A stretch of DNA of 64,000 nt from Clostridia bacterium. Lineage in GTDB: Bacteria; Bacillota; Clostridia; Christensenellales; CAG-314. The notes below the pieces were generated by a model. The model was not told the origin of the DNA. It was given only the letters and a program-made list of their open reading frames with translations, and searched no databases. This document shows, piece by piece, positions 26,848-35,928 of the stretch. The number at the start of each line of letters is the position of its first letter. Position 1 is the stretch's first letter. The stretch is taken from contig JAVVRZ010000002.1 in NCBI GenBank assembly GCA_036654455.1, forward strand, positions 1 to 64,000. Direction: 5' to 3'. A program made the position numbers and the translations under genes.

Positions 26848-27426
26848 TTAATTATCTAATTTTTCGTTTGTATCTTCAACTACTACGTTTGAGTCGCCCA
26901 CTTTTGCATTTATTTCATATTTTTGTATCAATTTATCAATTATTCCTATTCGCATAAGTATAAACATTAGTAGCCCGTTTACAGCGGTGTTAAGTAATTG
27001 AAAAGGAAGTCTTGCCCACAAATAGACAAAGAAAGTCTTGCCTTTGCTATACATCAACCATAACGCATAGGTATTTAAAAATGCCGTAACTAAGACTGTG
27101 CAAATAACAAGAGCTATTACTAACTTAACATACTTATTTACGCCTTTAATCTTAAATATTAAGGCGGGAATAACCGCAATTAACACGCTGGACATAAAAA
27201 TAACTGGGTTAAACGCCCCTTTTGGCACAATTAAACAGCCTATAAGGTCGCCTAACGCCCCTACGATTAAAGCAGGGGTAAGCCCTAAATAAAAAGCGGC
27301 GGCAAAACACACTAAATATGTAAAAGAAATGTAATTGCTACCCATAATAGGAATAGAAAAAATATTTGCAAGCACGTCAAGAGCCACAAATATAGCCGTG
27401 ATACTCAGCTTTTTAGCCGTTAACAT
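26848..27426 (-). CDS. folT: ECF transporter S component, folate type (FolT-like)
   Basis: Substrate-binding membrane subunit that docks on the shared EcfA1-EcfA2-EcfT module. I place the start at the ATG at 27426 (192 aa, MLTAKKLS), which has GGGGGA upstream. There are about six membrane segments; an early ALDVLANIFSIP motif, the N-terminal Ala-rich helix that contacts EcfT, and NPVIFMSSVLIAVIPALIF fit the FolT-like S-component group. Substrate assignment to folate rests on the tetrahydrofolate riboswitch in its leader (27499-27594). The hydrophilic tail (about 170-192) is odd and seems to have decayed beyond the stop. Confidence 0.88.
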   Translation of the reverse strand: MLTAKKLSITAIFVALDVLANIFSIPIMGSNYISFTYLVCFAAAFYLGLTPALIVGALGDLIGCLIVPKGAFNPVIFMSSVLIAVIPALIFKIKGVNKYVKLVIALVICTVLVTAFLNTYALWLMYSKGKTFFVYLWARLPFQLLNTAVNGLLMFILMRIGIIDKLIQKYEINAKVGDSNVVVEDTNEKLDN

Positions 27427-27498
27427 AAAAAATCCCCCTTTATGCAAAGGAAGACCGTAGAAATACTTACGCAATACTTAAAGTATGCGTTTATTATC

Positions 27499-27594
27499 GC
27501 AACGGACGCAATACAGTACCGCAAGAGCTTGGCTCTTTTCGTTGCTAGACGACTTCCCATTCATAGCACACTTAACGCACTGTATCTACTTTGC
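27499..27594 (-). ncRNA. Tetrahydrofolate (THF) riboswitch
   Basis: On the minus strand the segment carries the conserved THF riboswitch pieces in order: AGTAGAT, GCGTTAAGTGTG, ATGAATGGGA, GTCGTC, AACGAA, GCGGTACTG and GCGTCCG, with the outer stem closing GCAAAG...GTTGC. A hairpin in the expression region pairs UCCUUU with AAAGGGGGA, which includes the ribosome binding site of the folT-like gene. Binding of reduced folate would thus be expected to lower translation of the transporter. Family membership is from sequence recognition; regulation direction is from the known class. Confidence 0.9.
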
Positions 27595-27600
27595 ATATTT

Positions 27601-27629
27601 ATTATAGCACAGCTTGCAAAAAAATACAA
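27601..27629 (-). promoter_or_regulatory. Promoter of the riboswitch-folT transcript
   Basis: On the minus strand TTGTAT (27629-27624), a 17-bp spacer and a perfect TATAAT (27606-27601) end 6 nt before the riboswitch 5' end. Confidence 0.82.
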
Positions 27630-27660
27630 TATTTGTCGCAAATATTTGAGTCTTTCGCCC

Positions 27661-27693
27661 TTAAAAAAGACTTAGTAAGTTCTACTAAGTCTT
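27661..27693 (-). terminator. Terminator of the coaX-uvrB-uvrA unit
   Basis: On the minus strand AAGACTTAGTA / TACTAAGTCTT with a 5-nt loop is followed by a T run. It lies about 75 nt beyond the uvrA stop. Confidence 0.85.
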
Positions 27694-27767
27694 ATTAGCT
27701 GTCAACAAATATTCGATATAAAAACTATTTAAAGTAAACGCAACTTATTAAACAAAAATTTAATAAA

Positions 27768-30593
27768 TTACTGATTATTTATATCTTTGTCAAATAATTT
27801 CTTTAAATATTGACCGGTATAACTATTTGGTTGCAGGCTAAGTTGTTCGGGCGTGCCGACGGCAATTATTCTACCGCCCTCGTTGCCACCCTCTGGCCCT
27901 AAATCAATACAGTAATCGGCGACTTTAATCATATCTAGGTTGTGTTCGATTACAATTACGGTGTTACCGCCCTCGACAAGCTTGGTTAAGATGTAAATTA
28001 ATTTGTTAACGTCGGCGCTATGCAGTCCGGTTGTAGGTTCGTCAAGCAAATATAGCGTTTTTCCTGTGCTTCTGCGAGCTAATTCGCTTGCTAATTTAAC
28101 CCTTTGCGCTTCTCCGCCCGAAAGAGTAGTCGCCGATTGCCCTAGCTTAATATAGCCTAACCCAACTTGGCTAAGAGTATTTAGTTTATTTCTAATCGAG
28201 AAAATAGCGTCAAAAAATTCTAACGCCTCGTCTACGGTTAAATCAAGAACTTCATAGATATTTTTGCCCTTGTATCTAACTTCGAGCGTTTCTCGGTTGT
28301 ATCGCTTCCCCTTGCACACTTCGCAGGGTACAAAAACGTCGGCAAGAAAGTTCATCTCAATCTTTTTTATACCGTCGCCCGAGCAATTCTCACAGCGACC
28401 GCCGGGAACGTTAAAGGAAAACCGTCCAGCCTTATAGCCTCGCTCTTTTGCAGAGGGGGTTTGCGCAAATAACTCTCTAATTTGAGTAAATAAACTTGTA
28501 TAAGTCGCAGGGTTTGACCTAGGAGTACGCCCTATTGGCGACTGGTCAATGTTAATTATTTTGTCAAGTTGTTCGCAACCCTTAATCTCTTTGCACTCGA
28601 CCGAAACAGCCCTAGCTCTGTTTAATTTGTGCGACAAATACGGCATTAATGTTTGGTTGATTAAGCTACTCTTACCGCTACCCGAAACGCCGGTAATTGC
28701 TACAAAACAACCAAGAGGAATATTTACGTCGATATTTGCAAGATTATTTTTGGTAGCGCCAACAATAGTTAAGTAGCCCTTGGGTTGTCTTCTTTGAGAA
28801 GGAATGTCAATTTTTAATTTACCCGATAAATATTGACCGGTAACGCTTTGCGGGCAAGCCATAATTTGTTGCGGAGTACCTACCGCAACGACCTCTCCGC
28901 CGTGAACGCCTGCGCCTACGCCAATATCTATGACATAGTCTGCCGACATAATTGTTTCTTCGTCGTGTTCTACCACAATTAAAGTATTGCCTAAATCTCT
29001 AAGCTTGCAAAGAGCGTCAATAAGTTTGCGATTATCACGTTGATGTAGACCTATCGAAGGTTCGTCTAATATATAAAGCACGCCCACTAGACCGCTACCT
29101 ATTTGGGTTGCAAGTCTAATTCTTTGCGCTTCTCCGCCCGAAAGACTGCCCGAACTACGAGCAAGCGTAAGATAGCCTAACCCGACATCGATTAAAAACT
29201 TTAATCTGGTTTTAATTTCTTTAAGCACCATTTTAGCAATAACGCTCTTAGTTTGGTCAAGTTCGAGGTTGTTAAAAAAGTTTAACGTATCCACTATGCT
29301 TAGTTGACACAAGTCATAAATATTCTTTCCGCCTACAAGGATAGATAGAACTTGTTTTTTAAGTCGTTTGCCTTGACAGACTGGACAAGGCGTTTGAACC
29401 ATATATTTTTCATATTCCTGTTTGGCAAAGTCACTTGTAGTTTCGGTATATCTACGTTTAAGCATAGGCAGCAACCCTTCCCAACGGCTAGCTTTATAGG
29501 CGTAATCGCCGTTTTTTGTGTATACGGCAAAAGGTTGACTACTGCCATAAAGAATAATGTCAAGTTTGTCTTTGGGTAACTTATCAAGCGGAGTATCGCA
29601 AGAAAACTCAAATTTTTCGGCAAGCGAATTAAGATAGTTGTGCATCCACGTTCCGCCGTCCATACTAAACCCAATAAGCTTAATTGCGCCGTTGTTGAGC
29701 GTTAAACTGCGGTCGGGTATGACTAAATCTAGGTCAAATTCGGCAAGAACGCCTAACCCCGTACAATTAGGACAAGCGCCAAAAGGAGAGTTGAAGGAAA
29801 ACATTCTAGGTTCAAGCTCTTCTATGCTTACGTCTTCGCAATCGGGACAAGTATATTTAGAAGAATATAAGGTTTCTACGCCTTCGCAATCGCATACGAC
29901 TAGCCCGTCGGCAAGTTTTAAGGCAATCTCTAAGCTATCGGTCAAGCGTTTGACTATGTCGGGCTTATTAATCAACCTATCCACAATCACGCTTATAGTG
30001 TGACGAGTATTCTTTTCTAGGTCTATTGTTTGGTCAAGATTGGTTAAAATTCCGTCGACTTTTACCCTTGCAAAACCTGCCTTTCTAAATTGGTCGAAAA
30101 GTTTGTTAAATTCGCCTTTTCTTGCCCGGACTACGGGAGCTAAAATTTGAAGTTTACTATTTTCGGGGTTACTAATTATTTTGTCGCAAATACTGTCAAC
30201 GCTTTGTTTTACAATTTCTCTACCGCATTTGTAGCAATAAGAAGTGCCTATCCTTGCATAAAGCAATCTTAGATAGTCGTATATCTCGGTTACCGTACCA
30301 ACGGTACTGCGTGGATTGTTATTAGTTGTCTTCTGGTCTATTGAGATTGAGGGCGACAAACCCTCGATATATTCTACGTCGGGCTTGTTCATTTGCCCTA
30401 AAAATTGCCTAGCGTATGCTGACAAACTCTCGACATACCGACGCTGTCCTTCGGCAAAAATTGTATCAAAAGCAAGGCTAGACTTTCCGCTACCTGAAAT
30501 ACCGCTAAATACTACTAATTTTTCACGAGGAATAACTACGTCTATGCCTTTTAAATTATTTTCTCTTGCATTTTTGATAATTATATCTTTCAT
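27768..30593 (-). CDS. uvrA: UvrABC excinuclease subunit A
   Basis: Damage-recognition ATPase of nucleotide excision repair; its dimer loads UvrB on DNA. The 941-aa product has both ABC modules: Walker [12 protein letters not shown] near 30-40 with a zinc site (CYKCGRE and CPDCEDV regions), signature [12 protein letters not shown] near 485, a second Walker [11 protein letters not shown] near 638, the C-terminal zinc finger [11 protein letters not shown]...CEVCKGKRY near 735-765 and the second [12 protein letters not shown] near 830. The ATGA overlap with uvrB indicates coupled translation. Confidence 0.98.
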   Translation of the reverse strand: MKDIIIKNARENNLKGIDVVIPREKLVVFSGISGSGKSSLAFDTIFAEGQRRYVESLSAYARQFLGQMNKPDVEYIEGLSPSISIDQKTTNNNPRSTVGTVTEIYDYLRLLYARIGTSYCYKCGREIVKQSVDSICDKIISNPENSKLQILAPVVRARKGEFNKLFDQFRKAGFARVKVDGILTNLDQTIDLEKNTRHTISVIVDRLINKPDIVKRLTDSLEIALKLADGLVVCDCEGVETLYSSKYTCPDCEDVSIEELEPRMFSFNSPFGACPNCTGLGVLAEFDLDLVIPDRSLTLNNGAIKLIGFSMDGGTWMHNYLNSLAEKFEFSCDTPLDKLPKDKLDIILYGSSQPFAVYTKNGDYAYKASRWEGLLPMLKRRYTETTSDFAKQEYEKYMVQTPCPVCQGKRLKKQVLSILVGGKNIYDLCQLSIVDTLNFFNNLELDQTKSVIAKMVLKEIKTRLKFLIDVGLGYLTLARSSGSLSGGEAQRIRLATQIGSGLVGVLYILDEPSIGLHQRDNRKLIDALCKLRDLGNTLIVVEHDEETIMSADYVIDIGVGAGVHGGEVVAVGTPQQIMACPQSVTGQYLSGKLKIDIPSQRRQPKGYLTIVGATKNNLANIDVNIPLGCFVAITGVSGSGKSSLINQTLMPYLSHKLNRARAVSVECKEIKGCEQLDKIINIDQSPIGRTPRSNPATYTSLFTQIRELFAQTPSAKERGYKAGRFSFNVPGGRCENCSGDGIKKIEMNFLADVFVPCEVCKGKRYNRETLEVRYKGKNIYEVLDLTVDEALEFFDAIFSIRNKLNTLSQVGLGYIKLGQSATTLSGGEAQRVKLASELARRSTGKTLYLLDEPTTGLHSADVNKLIYILTKLVEGGNTVIVIEHNLDMIKVADYCIDLGPEGGNEGGRIIAVGTPEQLSLQPNSYTGQYLKKLFDKDINNQ

Positions 30594-32554
30594 TTAGTCT
30601 TTTTCTCTAACCTTTTTTGTAATTTTGATAATTGTTCTCTCAATATTATGGCTCTTTCAAAGTCAAGCTGTCCTGCCGATAAACGCATAGCCGCTTGAAC
30701 TCGCTCGATTTCTAGTTTAATATCAATCGGGGTCAAATTAATGTCGACTTTTCTAATACTTATAGTATTCTCTACATTATGCACAATAGTTTTTGGAGTT
30801 ATGCCATATTTAGTATTATAATCTTTTTGAATTGCCCTTCTGCGATTTGTCTCGTCGATAGCTCTACGCATACTGCCGGTGATATTGTCGGCGTACATAA
30901 TAACGTGACCTTTTACATTTCTTGCCGACCTACCGATAGTTTGTATTAAAGCGCTTTCGCTACGCAAAAAACCTTCTTTGTCGGCGTCTAAAATAGCTAC
31001 TAGCTCGACTTGTGGCAAGTCTAGCCCTTCTCTAAGCAAATTTATGCCCACAAGACAGTCAAAGTCGCCATTTTTTAATCCGCTAAGTATTTGTATGCGT
31101 TCCAACGTGTCTATTTCACTGTGCATATATTTGACGGCTATTCCCCGTTCGCCTAAGTATTTGCTAAGCGACTCAGCCATTTTTTTAGTAAGCGTAGTTA
31201 CAAGAACACGACCTTTGTCGGCGACAACCTTTTTAATATTTGCAATTAGGTGGTCGATTTGCCCTTGTGTCTTGACGACTTCAATCGGGGGGTCGATTAG
31301 CCCGGTTGGACGTATAATTTGTTCGACTAATTGGTCGGCTCGGCTTAGCTCGTATTCGTTAGGAGTTGCCGACATATAGATAACTTGTCCTATTCTCTTG
31401 TCGAATTCGTCATAGGTAAGCGGTCTATTGTCGTAAGCGCTCTTCATTCTAAAACCATAGCCTACAAGATTTTCTTTTCTTGCTCGGTCGCCATTATACA
31501 TACCTCTAATTTGAGGTAGGGTGATATGGCTCTCGTCGACTATGGTAATAAAGTCGTCGCCGAAATAATCTATTAAGGTGTATGACGGCTGACCTGCTTT
31601 TCTTCCGTCAAAATAACGAGAATAATTCTCAATACCGCTACAAGTATTGAGTTCGTTGAGCATTTCTAAGTCGTAATTTGTGCGTTGAACAAGCCTAGTT
31701 GCTTCCATAAGCTTGCCTTGCTGTTTAAGTTCTTCTACCTCGATTGCTAGGTCAGCTCTTATTTGAGCGATAGCCTCTTGTTTGTCGCTCACGGTATAAT
31801 GAGTAGCGGGAAAAATTGCAACGTGATTTAATTCGGCAAGTTTTGCTCCGCTTACGGCATTGCATTGACTAATTCTCTCAATTATATCGCCAAAAAACTC
31901 AATTCTTATCGACTTATCCATAGACGAACTAGGAAAAACTTCAATGATATCTCCCCTTACTCTAAAAACGCCACGTGCAAATTCGTAGTCGTTGCGCATA
32001 TACGCAAGTTCGATAAGCCGTTTAATCATATCTTCACGATTAAATTCTTGGCTAGGTCTAAGCGACAGAGCCGACTTGTAGTATTGTTCGGGAGCGCCTA
32101 GACCATAAATACAAGAAACGCTAGCTACTACGATAGTATCTGTGCGTTCGGCTAGGCTACAAGTAGCGGAGTGTCTAAGCATATCTATTTCGTCGTTTAT
32201 ATCAACTTCTTTTTCGATATATAAGTCCTTGTTAGGCATATACGACTCGGGCATATAGTAGTCGTAGTATGAAACAAAAAATTCAACTCTGTTATTGGGG
32301 AAAAACTCTCTTAACTCGTTGCATAACTGCGCAGCAAGGGTCTTGTTATGGCATATAACAAGAGCTGGACGGTTTGCCTTAGCGATTACCGAAGCTACGG
32401 TAAAGGTCTTGCCACTACCCGTTACGCCCCTTAAAACCTGATAACGCAGTCCGTCGGCTATTCCCTGCGAAAGCTTTTCGATGGCTTGCGGTTGGTCTCC
32501 GCAAGGTGAAAAAGCCGAGCGCAATTCGAAATTTCTTTTTTCTATTTCTCGCAT
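30590..32554 (-). CDS. uvrB: UvrABC excinuclease subunit B
   Basis: DEAD-type helicase-like subunit that verifies damage and recruits UvrC. The 654-aa product has Walker [13 protein letters not shown] (near 40), the beta-hairpin [10 protein letters not shown] (near 93), DESH box (near 338), helicase motifs with QTIGRSARN (near 540), and the C-terminal UVR motif (about 620-652) that contacts UvrA and UvrC. It overlaps coaX by 13 bp upstream and uvrA by 4 bp downstream. Confidence 0.98.
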   Translation of the reverse strand: MREIEKRNFELRSAFSPCGDQPQAIEKLSQGIADGLRYQVLRGVTGSGKTFTVASVIAKANRPALVICHNKTLAAQLCNELREFFPNNRVEFFVSYYDYYMPESYMPNKDLYIEKEVDINDEIDMLRHSATCSLAERTDTIVVASVSCIYGLGAPEQYYKSALSLRPSQEFNREDMIKRLIELAYMRNDYEFARGVFRVRGDIIEVFPSSSMDKSIRIEFFGDIIERISQCNAVSGAKLAELNHVAIFPATHYTVSDKQEAIAQIRADLAIEVEELKQQGKLMEATRLVQRTNYDLEMLNELNTCSGIENYSRYFDGRKAGQPSYTLIDYFGDDFITIVDESHITLPQIRGMYNGDRARKENLVGYGFRMKSAYDNRPLTYDEFDKRIGQVIYMSATPNEYELSRADQLVEQIIRPTGLIDPPIEVVKTQGQIDHLIANIKKVVADKGRVLVTTLTKKMAESLSKYLGERGIAVKYMHSEIDTLERIQILSGLKNGDFDCLVGINLLREGLDLPQVELVAILDADKEGFLRSESALIQTIGRSARNVKGHVIMYADNITGSMRRAIDETNRRRAIQKDYNTKYGITPKTIVHNVENTISIRKVDINLTPIDIKLEIERVQAAMRLSAGQLDFERAIILREQLSKLQKRLEKKTK

Positions 32555-33321
32555 GGCGTATTTAATTTATACAAAATATTTAGTCCTTCAAGCGACAATT
32601 CACGGTCAACATAGTCGTGTAAATTAAATTTATCGGTTACAAGTTGAGATAGTCCGCCGGTAAAGATAATTTTAGCGTCCTTTGCGTTTAATTCTTTCTT
32701 AATTTCTTCAAGCAAAAACTTAGTTTGCCCGATTGCGCCGTAAATAATACCCGATTGAATTGCCTTTCTGGTTGTATTCTCGATTACGTTAGGGGTAACT
32801 ACAAGTTCTACCCTTGGAAGCTGAGCCGTATGAGAACATAGAGCTTCAAGCGTAGTTTTTATTCCCGCCGTGATACAACCGCCGACAAATTCCTTCTTGC
32901 TGTTTACGGCGTTATAAGTCGTAGCCGTACCAAAATCTACTAGAATAAAGGGAGCGCCATATTTTTTTAAGGCGGCTACGCAATTTACGATTCGGTCGCT
33001 ACCTAGCTCCTTAGGCGATTCGTATTTAATATTAAGTCCGGTTTTTATGCCTGCCGAAACAGTAATTAATTTAAAACCAAAATAATATTCGATAGCGTGA
33101 AAAAGCGAATAGTTAAGTTGAGGTATTACCGAGGACATTATTCCCCCTGTAATTTTGTGTTCGTCAATATCGTTACTGCGGAAGAGTTGTTTGATTATAG
33201 CTATTGTTTCGTCCGAAGTACGCCTTACGTCTGTGCCTATCTTCCAACTGCCGACAAGTTCGTCTCCCGTAAATAGCCCCAACTTAATATTAGTGTTGCC
33301 TACGTCTAAGGTTAGTATCAT
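32542..33321 (-). CDS. coaX: Type III pantothenate kinase
   Basis: It phosphorylates pantothenate, the first committed step of coenzyme A synthesis; type III enzymes are not feedback-inhibited by CoA. The 259-aa product has the phosphate loop DVGNTNIKLGLF (6-17), the GSDRIVN motif near 107 and the VDFGTATTYN substrate/metal motif near 128. It follows the S component at 33352 by 30 nt and overlaps uvrB. The arrangement couples a probable vitamin-uptake protein to the kinase that traps pantothenate. Confidence 0.95.
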   Translation of the reverse strand: MILTLDVGNTNIKLGLFTGDELVGSWKIGTDVRRTSDETIAIIKQLFRSNDIDEHKITGGIMSSVIPQLNYSLFHAIEYYFGFKLITVSAGIKTGLNIKYESPKELGSDRIVNCVAALKKYGAPFILVDFGTATTYNAVNSKKEFVGGCITAGIKTTLEALCSHTAQLPRVELVVTPNVIENTTRKAIQSGIIYGAIGQTKFLLEEIKKELNAKDAKIIFTGGLSQLVTDKFNLHDYVDRELSLEGLNILYKLNTPCEK

Positions 33322-33351
33322 TTGTTATTCTCCTAAAAGTATTAGCTTGTA

Positions 33352-33969
33352 TTATTCTTCTATTTTTGCGACTCTACCTTCAATACCTAGATGCAAAGCT
33401 ACCCTTGTTCTTAGCACGAGTATAGGAACAAATATAAGTGAAATTAAGTATTCGGGTAAAATATTGGTAAAAATTACTATTTTTATAGTTGTAAATAGCG
33501 CAGTATATTCTTCGCCCATATAGAGTTTTATTCCATTTAAAGCCAACAAATATAAAACTGTGTTAATACATAAACCTATTAACGTGCCAAGCACCAAAGA
33601 AATAACTTGTTTGACAGTTTGATTATTGACATCTTTTAAAATAATTAAAAACAACTTGTAAACTGCAAATGCGCCTATGCCTACGAATAATCTAGGGACA
33701 ATGTAAAGTAAAGGGGCAAAATAGATTGGAACGGCGACTGCGTTAAAAATTATTCCTTTGATTAAGCTTGCAACGCCAAAGAACAAACCCGAAAAGAAAC
33801 CTATTAGCCAGTCATTCTTAATGAAACAAAAACTAAATGTAATGAGTAAAACACAAGCTGCGGTTGAAATTGGCAAAGCCAAACTAATTAGCCTATCTAA
33901 CATCATTGCCACAAAGATTGCCGCAAACATAATGCCATAAAGCGCAATGTAGTAAGTTTTATTTTTCAT
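33352..33969 (-). CDS. ECF-type S component, possibly for pantothenate
   Basis: A 205-aa polytopic membrane protein with about five to six membrane segments (starting at 7-27, 32-52, 55-75, 85-110, 122-145, 160-185). The N-terminal helix with small residues (IALYGIMFAAIFVAMML) and size fit an ECF S component, which would use the EcfA1-EcfA2-EcfT module at 10930-13455. It is the first gene before coaX, so pantothenate is the most economical substrate guess (compare PanT), but the sequence itself does not prove it. The leader at 33970-34060 has alternative pairings. The ribosome binding site is AAGGAA. Confidence 0.65.
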   Translation of the reverse strand: MKNKTYYIALYGIMFAAIFVAMMLDRLISLALPISTAACVLLITFSFCFIKNDWLIGFFSGLFFGVASLIKGIIFNAVAVPIYFAPLLYIVPRLFVGIGAFAVYKLFLIILKDVNNQTVKQVISLVLGTLIGLCINTVLYLLALNGIKLYMGEEYTALFTTIKIVIFTNILPEYLISLIFVPILVLRTRVALHLGIEGRVAKIEE

Positions 33970-33979
33970 TTTTTCCTTA

Positions 33980-34060
33980 AATTACGGCTTGAAATATACC
34001 GCATACTGTTTATTTACTCAAACAGTCAAACTTTAAGATACCGTTAGTTAAATACGGTTC
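33980..34060 (-). promoter_or_regulatory. Structured leader with mutually exclusive helices (candidate riboswitch)
   Basis: On the minus strand ACCGTA (34058-34053) can pair with the nearby ACGGT (34044-34040) or with TGCGGT (34003-33998). TGCGGT can in turn pair with GCCGTA (33988-33983) next to the ribosome binding site. An independent CTGTTT/AAACAG helix (34025-34020 and 34011-34006) sits between. It matches none of the riboswitch consensus sequences I know (TPP, FMN, preQ1-I, THF). Confidence 0.45.
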
Positions 34061-34064
34061 GCTT

Positions 34065-34071
34065 ACATTAT
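34065..34071 (-). promoter_or_regulatory. Probable -10 box for the S component-coaX-uvrB-uvrA unit
   Basis: A perfect TATAAT is present on the minus strand near 34071-34066 with GTTACA about 17 bp upstream. It would start the transcript just before the structured leader. Confidence 0.5.
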
Positions 34072-34161
34072 ACCATAAAGCTTAAAATTTGTAACAAAAT
34101 TTAACCCCAAACCATAGAGTAAATTAGACATTCCTATGTCAATCTTTATTGGAGGTTATGT

Positions 34162-34374
34162 ATGTTCGGAGAATTTTTTTCACAAGACGAGCACGGTGGC
34201 GGACGTGGCGGTTGTGGCGGTTGCAACTGGATTATTCTTATAATCATATTCTGTTGCTGTTGTGGTGGCAAGATTAAGAACTTTTCAATCAACGTAAATC
34301 CCTGCTGTCTAATTCTATTACTTGGCTTATTGTGGTGCTGTGGCGGAATTCGCCTAGGTCAAAAAGACTGCTAA
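34162..34374 (+). CDS. Small Cys/Gly-rich membrane miniprotein
   Basis: A 70-aa protein with 11 Cys: Cys18 and Cys21 in a Gly-rich GGCGGC segment, four in a row at 31-34, pairs at 48-49 and 59-60, and Cys70 as the last residue. Two short hydrophobic stretches (23-32 and 50-58) suggest membrane insertion with Cys clusters at the interface. GGAGG lies 8 nt before the ATG. Small Cys/Gly-rich proteins like this occur in Clostridia but have no known role; metal or cluster binding is possible. It stands alone with a terminator at 34449. Confidence 0.7.
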   Translation: MFGEFFSQDEHGGGRGGCGGCNWIILIIIFCCCCGGKIKNFSINVNPCCLILLLGLLWCCGGIRLGQKDC

Positions 34375-34448
34375 TACTTTTTAAAGTATTGCCCCAAGCA
34401 GTTTAAAATTTACCAAAGAAGTACATAGTACTTAAAAACCATTAAAAG

Positions 34449-34480
34449 ATAGACTGTCTTTATGGCAGTCTATGCTTTTT
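34449..34480 (+). terminator. Terminator downstream of the miniprotein gene
   Basis: ATAGACTG / CAGTCTAT with a 9-nt loop is followed by GCTTTTT. A weaker hairpin (AATACTTT / AAAGTATT nested in ACTGC / GCAGT) lies just after the stop at 34367-34405. The rest of the gap to 34640 is AT-rich without other features. Confidence 0.7.
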
Positions 34481-34639
34481 AATATGATATTAATTATGGG
34501 TTTACTTTTTACCTTACTAAAACAATAATTTTTAATTTATTTCAACGTAATTTGTCTAGTTTATCTTTCAAAATAACTATATTATAAACGACATAAGCGT
34601 TAAATTATTAGTGATAATCGCACTTTTATCGCAAGACGT

Positions 34640-34668
34640 TTGACATTTTTGCTTAATAATAATACAAT
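34640..34668 (+). promoter_or_regulatory. Promoter of the F420-ligase-like gene
   Basis: TTGACA (34640-34645), a 17-bp spacer and TACAAT (34663-34668) precede the AAGGAG site and ATG at 34704. Confidence 0.83.
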
Positions 34669-34703
34669 TTATGTAAGTCATCTAAATAAGGAGCTACCAA
34701 CAA

Positions 34704-35882
34704 ATGAAAACAGTCGGGACAATTAGCATAGGCGTTAAAGCGCCAATAATCAAGCGTGGCGACGATTTAGTAAAGATAGTAACAAGTAGCGTACTGCAAG
34801 CCGAGCAAGAACTCGCCTTGCCCTTACTTGATAACGACATAGTCGCCGTAACCGAAGCGGTAGTCGCTCGTTCGCAAAACAACTACGCAACAATCGACCA
34901 AATTGCAAGCGATATAGCTAGCAAAACCAACGGCGGAGTCGTAGGACTACTTAACCCCATACTTTCAAGAAATCGTTTTTCTCTAATTCTTAAAGCAATT
35001 TCAAAAGCGTGTCAAAAAGTTATTATTCAGCTCACCTATCCTTGCGACGAAGTCGGCAATCCTTTGTTTGCAAATTCGCAAGAAGTTCTTGTAAATTCTA
35101 ACGTCAACCCTTATTTTGATAGTTTTACCTACGAACAATTCGTAGATACTTTCGGCAAACCTTGCCACCCTTTTACCAAAGTCGACTATTTAGAGTATTA
35201 TAAGTCGATTTGCCCTAATTGCGAAATTATTCTTAGCAACCGTAGCGATAACTTGCTTAAATATACAAACACTATTATAGTAGCCGAAATTCACTCTCGG
35301 CAACACACCAAAAAGCGCTTGCAAAGCTTGGGCGCTAAGGTTATTTGTCTTGACGAAATATTGACTTCTAGCGTAGACGGTAGCGGATTTAACAGTCAAT
35401 TTGGCTTGCTTGGCAGTAATCTTGCAACCCAAACAAGCATAAAACTTTTTCCTAACAACGCGCAATTATTTGTCGACCAACTAGCTAGTTCGCTTAAAAC
35501 TGCAACAAACAAAAATATTCAAGTAATGGTTTACGGCGACGGAGCTTTTAAAGACCCTGTCGGCGGTATTTGGGAATTAGCAGACCCAGTAACTAGCCCT
35601 GCATACACAAGTAACCTTTGCGGTAACCCTAACGAGCTAAAATTAAAGTATCTTGCCGACACTACGCTTAAAGATTATTCGGGGCAAGAAGCAGTTGAAC
35701 GCATGCAAGATATTATTAAGAATAAGAGTAAAGAAAACGACGCCTTTAATACACAGGGTACGACACCTCGTAGGTATATCGATTTGCTTGCAAGTTTAGC
35801 CGATTTAACTAGCGGTAGCGGTGACAAGGGTACGCCCATAATACTTATTAAAAATTACTTCAACAACTATGCGGATAAATAA
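34704..35882 (+). CDS. Coenzyme F420-0:L-glutamate ligase-like protein
   Basis: Related to CofE, which adds L-glutamate to F420-0 with GTP. The 392-aa product has the family features in the N-terminal half (IKRGDDLVKIV near 18-28, DNDIVAVTEAVVARSQN near 43-59) and PVGGIWELADP with GNPNELKLKYLAD in the C-terminal part. It is longer than archaeal CofE (about 250 aa). No other F420 gene is in the window, and F420 is not expected in Clostridia, so the acceptor is probably a different molecule. Likely operon with the next gene (46-nt gap). Confidence 0.72.
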   Translation: MKTVGTISIGVKAPIIKRGDDLVKIVTSSVLQAEQELALPLLDNDIVAVTEAVVARSQNNYATIDQIASDIASKTNGGVVGLLNPILSRNRFSLILKAISKACQKVIIQLTYPCDEVGNPLFANSQEVLVNSNVNPYFDSFTYEQFVDTFGKPCHPFTKVDYLEYYKSICPNCEIILSNRSDNLLKYTNTIIVAEIHSRQHTKKRLQSLGAKVICLDEILTSSVDGSGFNSQFGLLGSNLATQTSIKLFPNNAQLFVDQLASSLKTATNKNIQVMVYGDGAFKDPVGGIWELADPVTSPAYTSNLCGNPNELKLKYLADTTLKDYSGQEAVERMQDIIKNKSKENDAFNTQGTTPRRYIDLLASLADLTSGSGDKGTPIILIKNYFNNYADK

Positions 35883-35928
35883 AAATTAATTTACAAGTTC
35901 TATCGTAATATGCTATAAGGAGAAAAAT

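Noticed and set aside
34704-35882. Evidence for F420 biosynthesis
   Set aside because: A single CofE-like protein without any partner gene cannot support the pathway.
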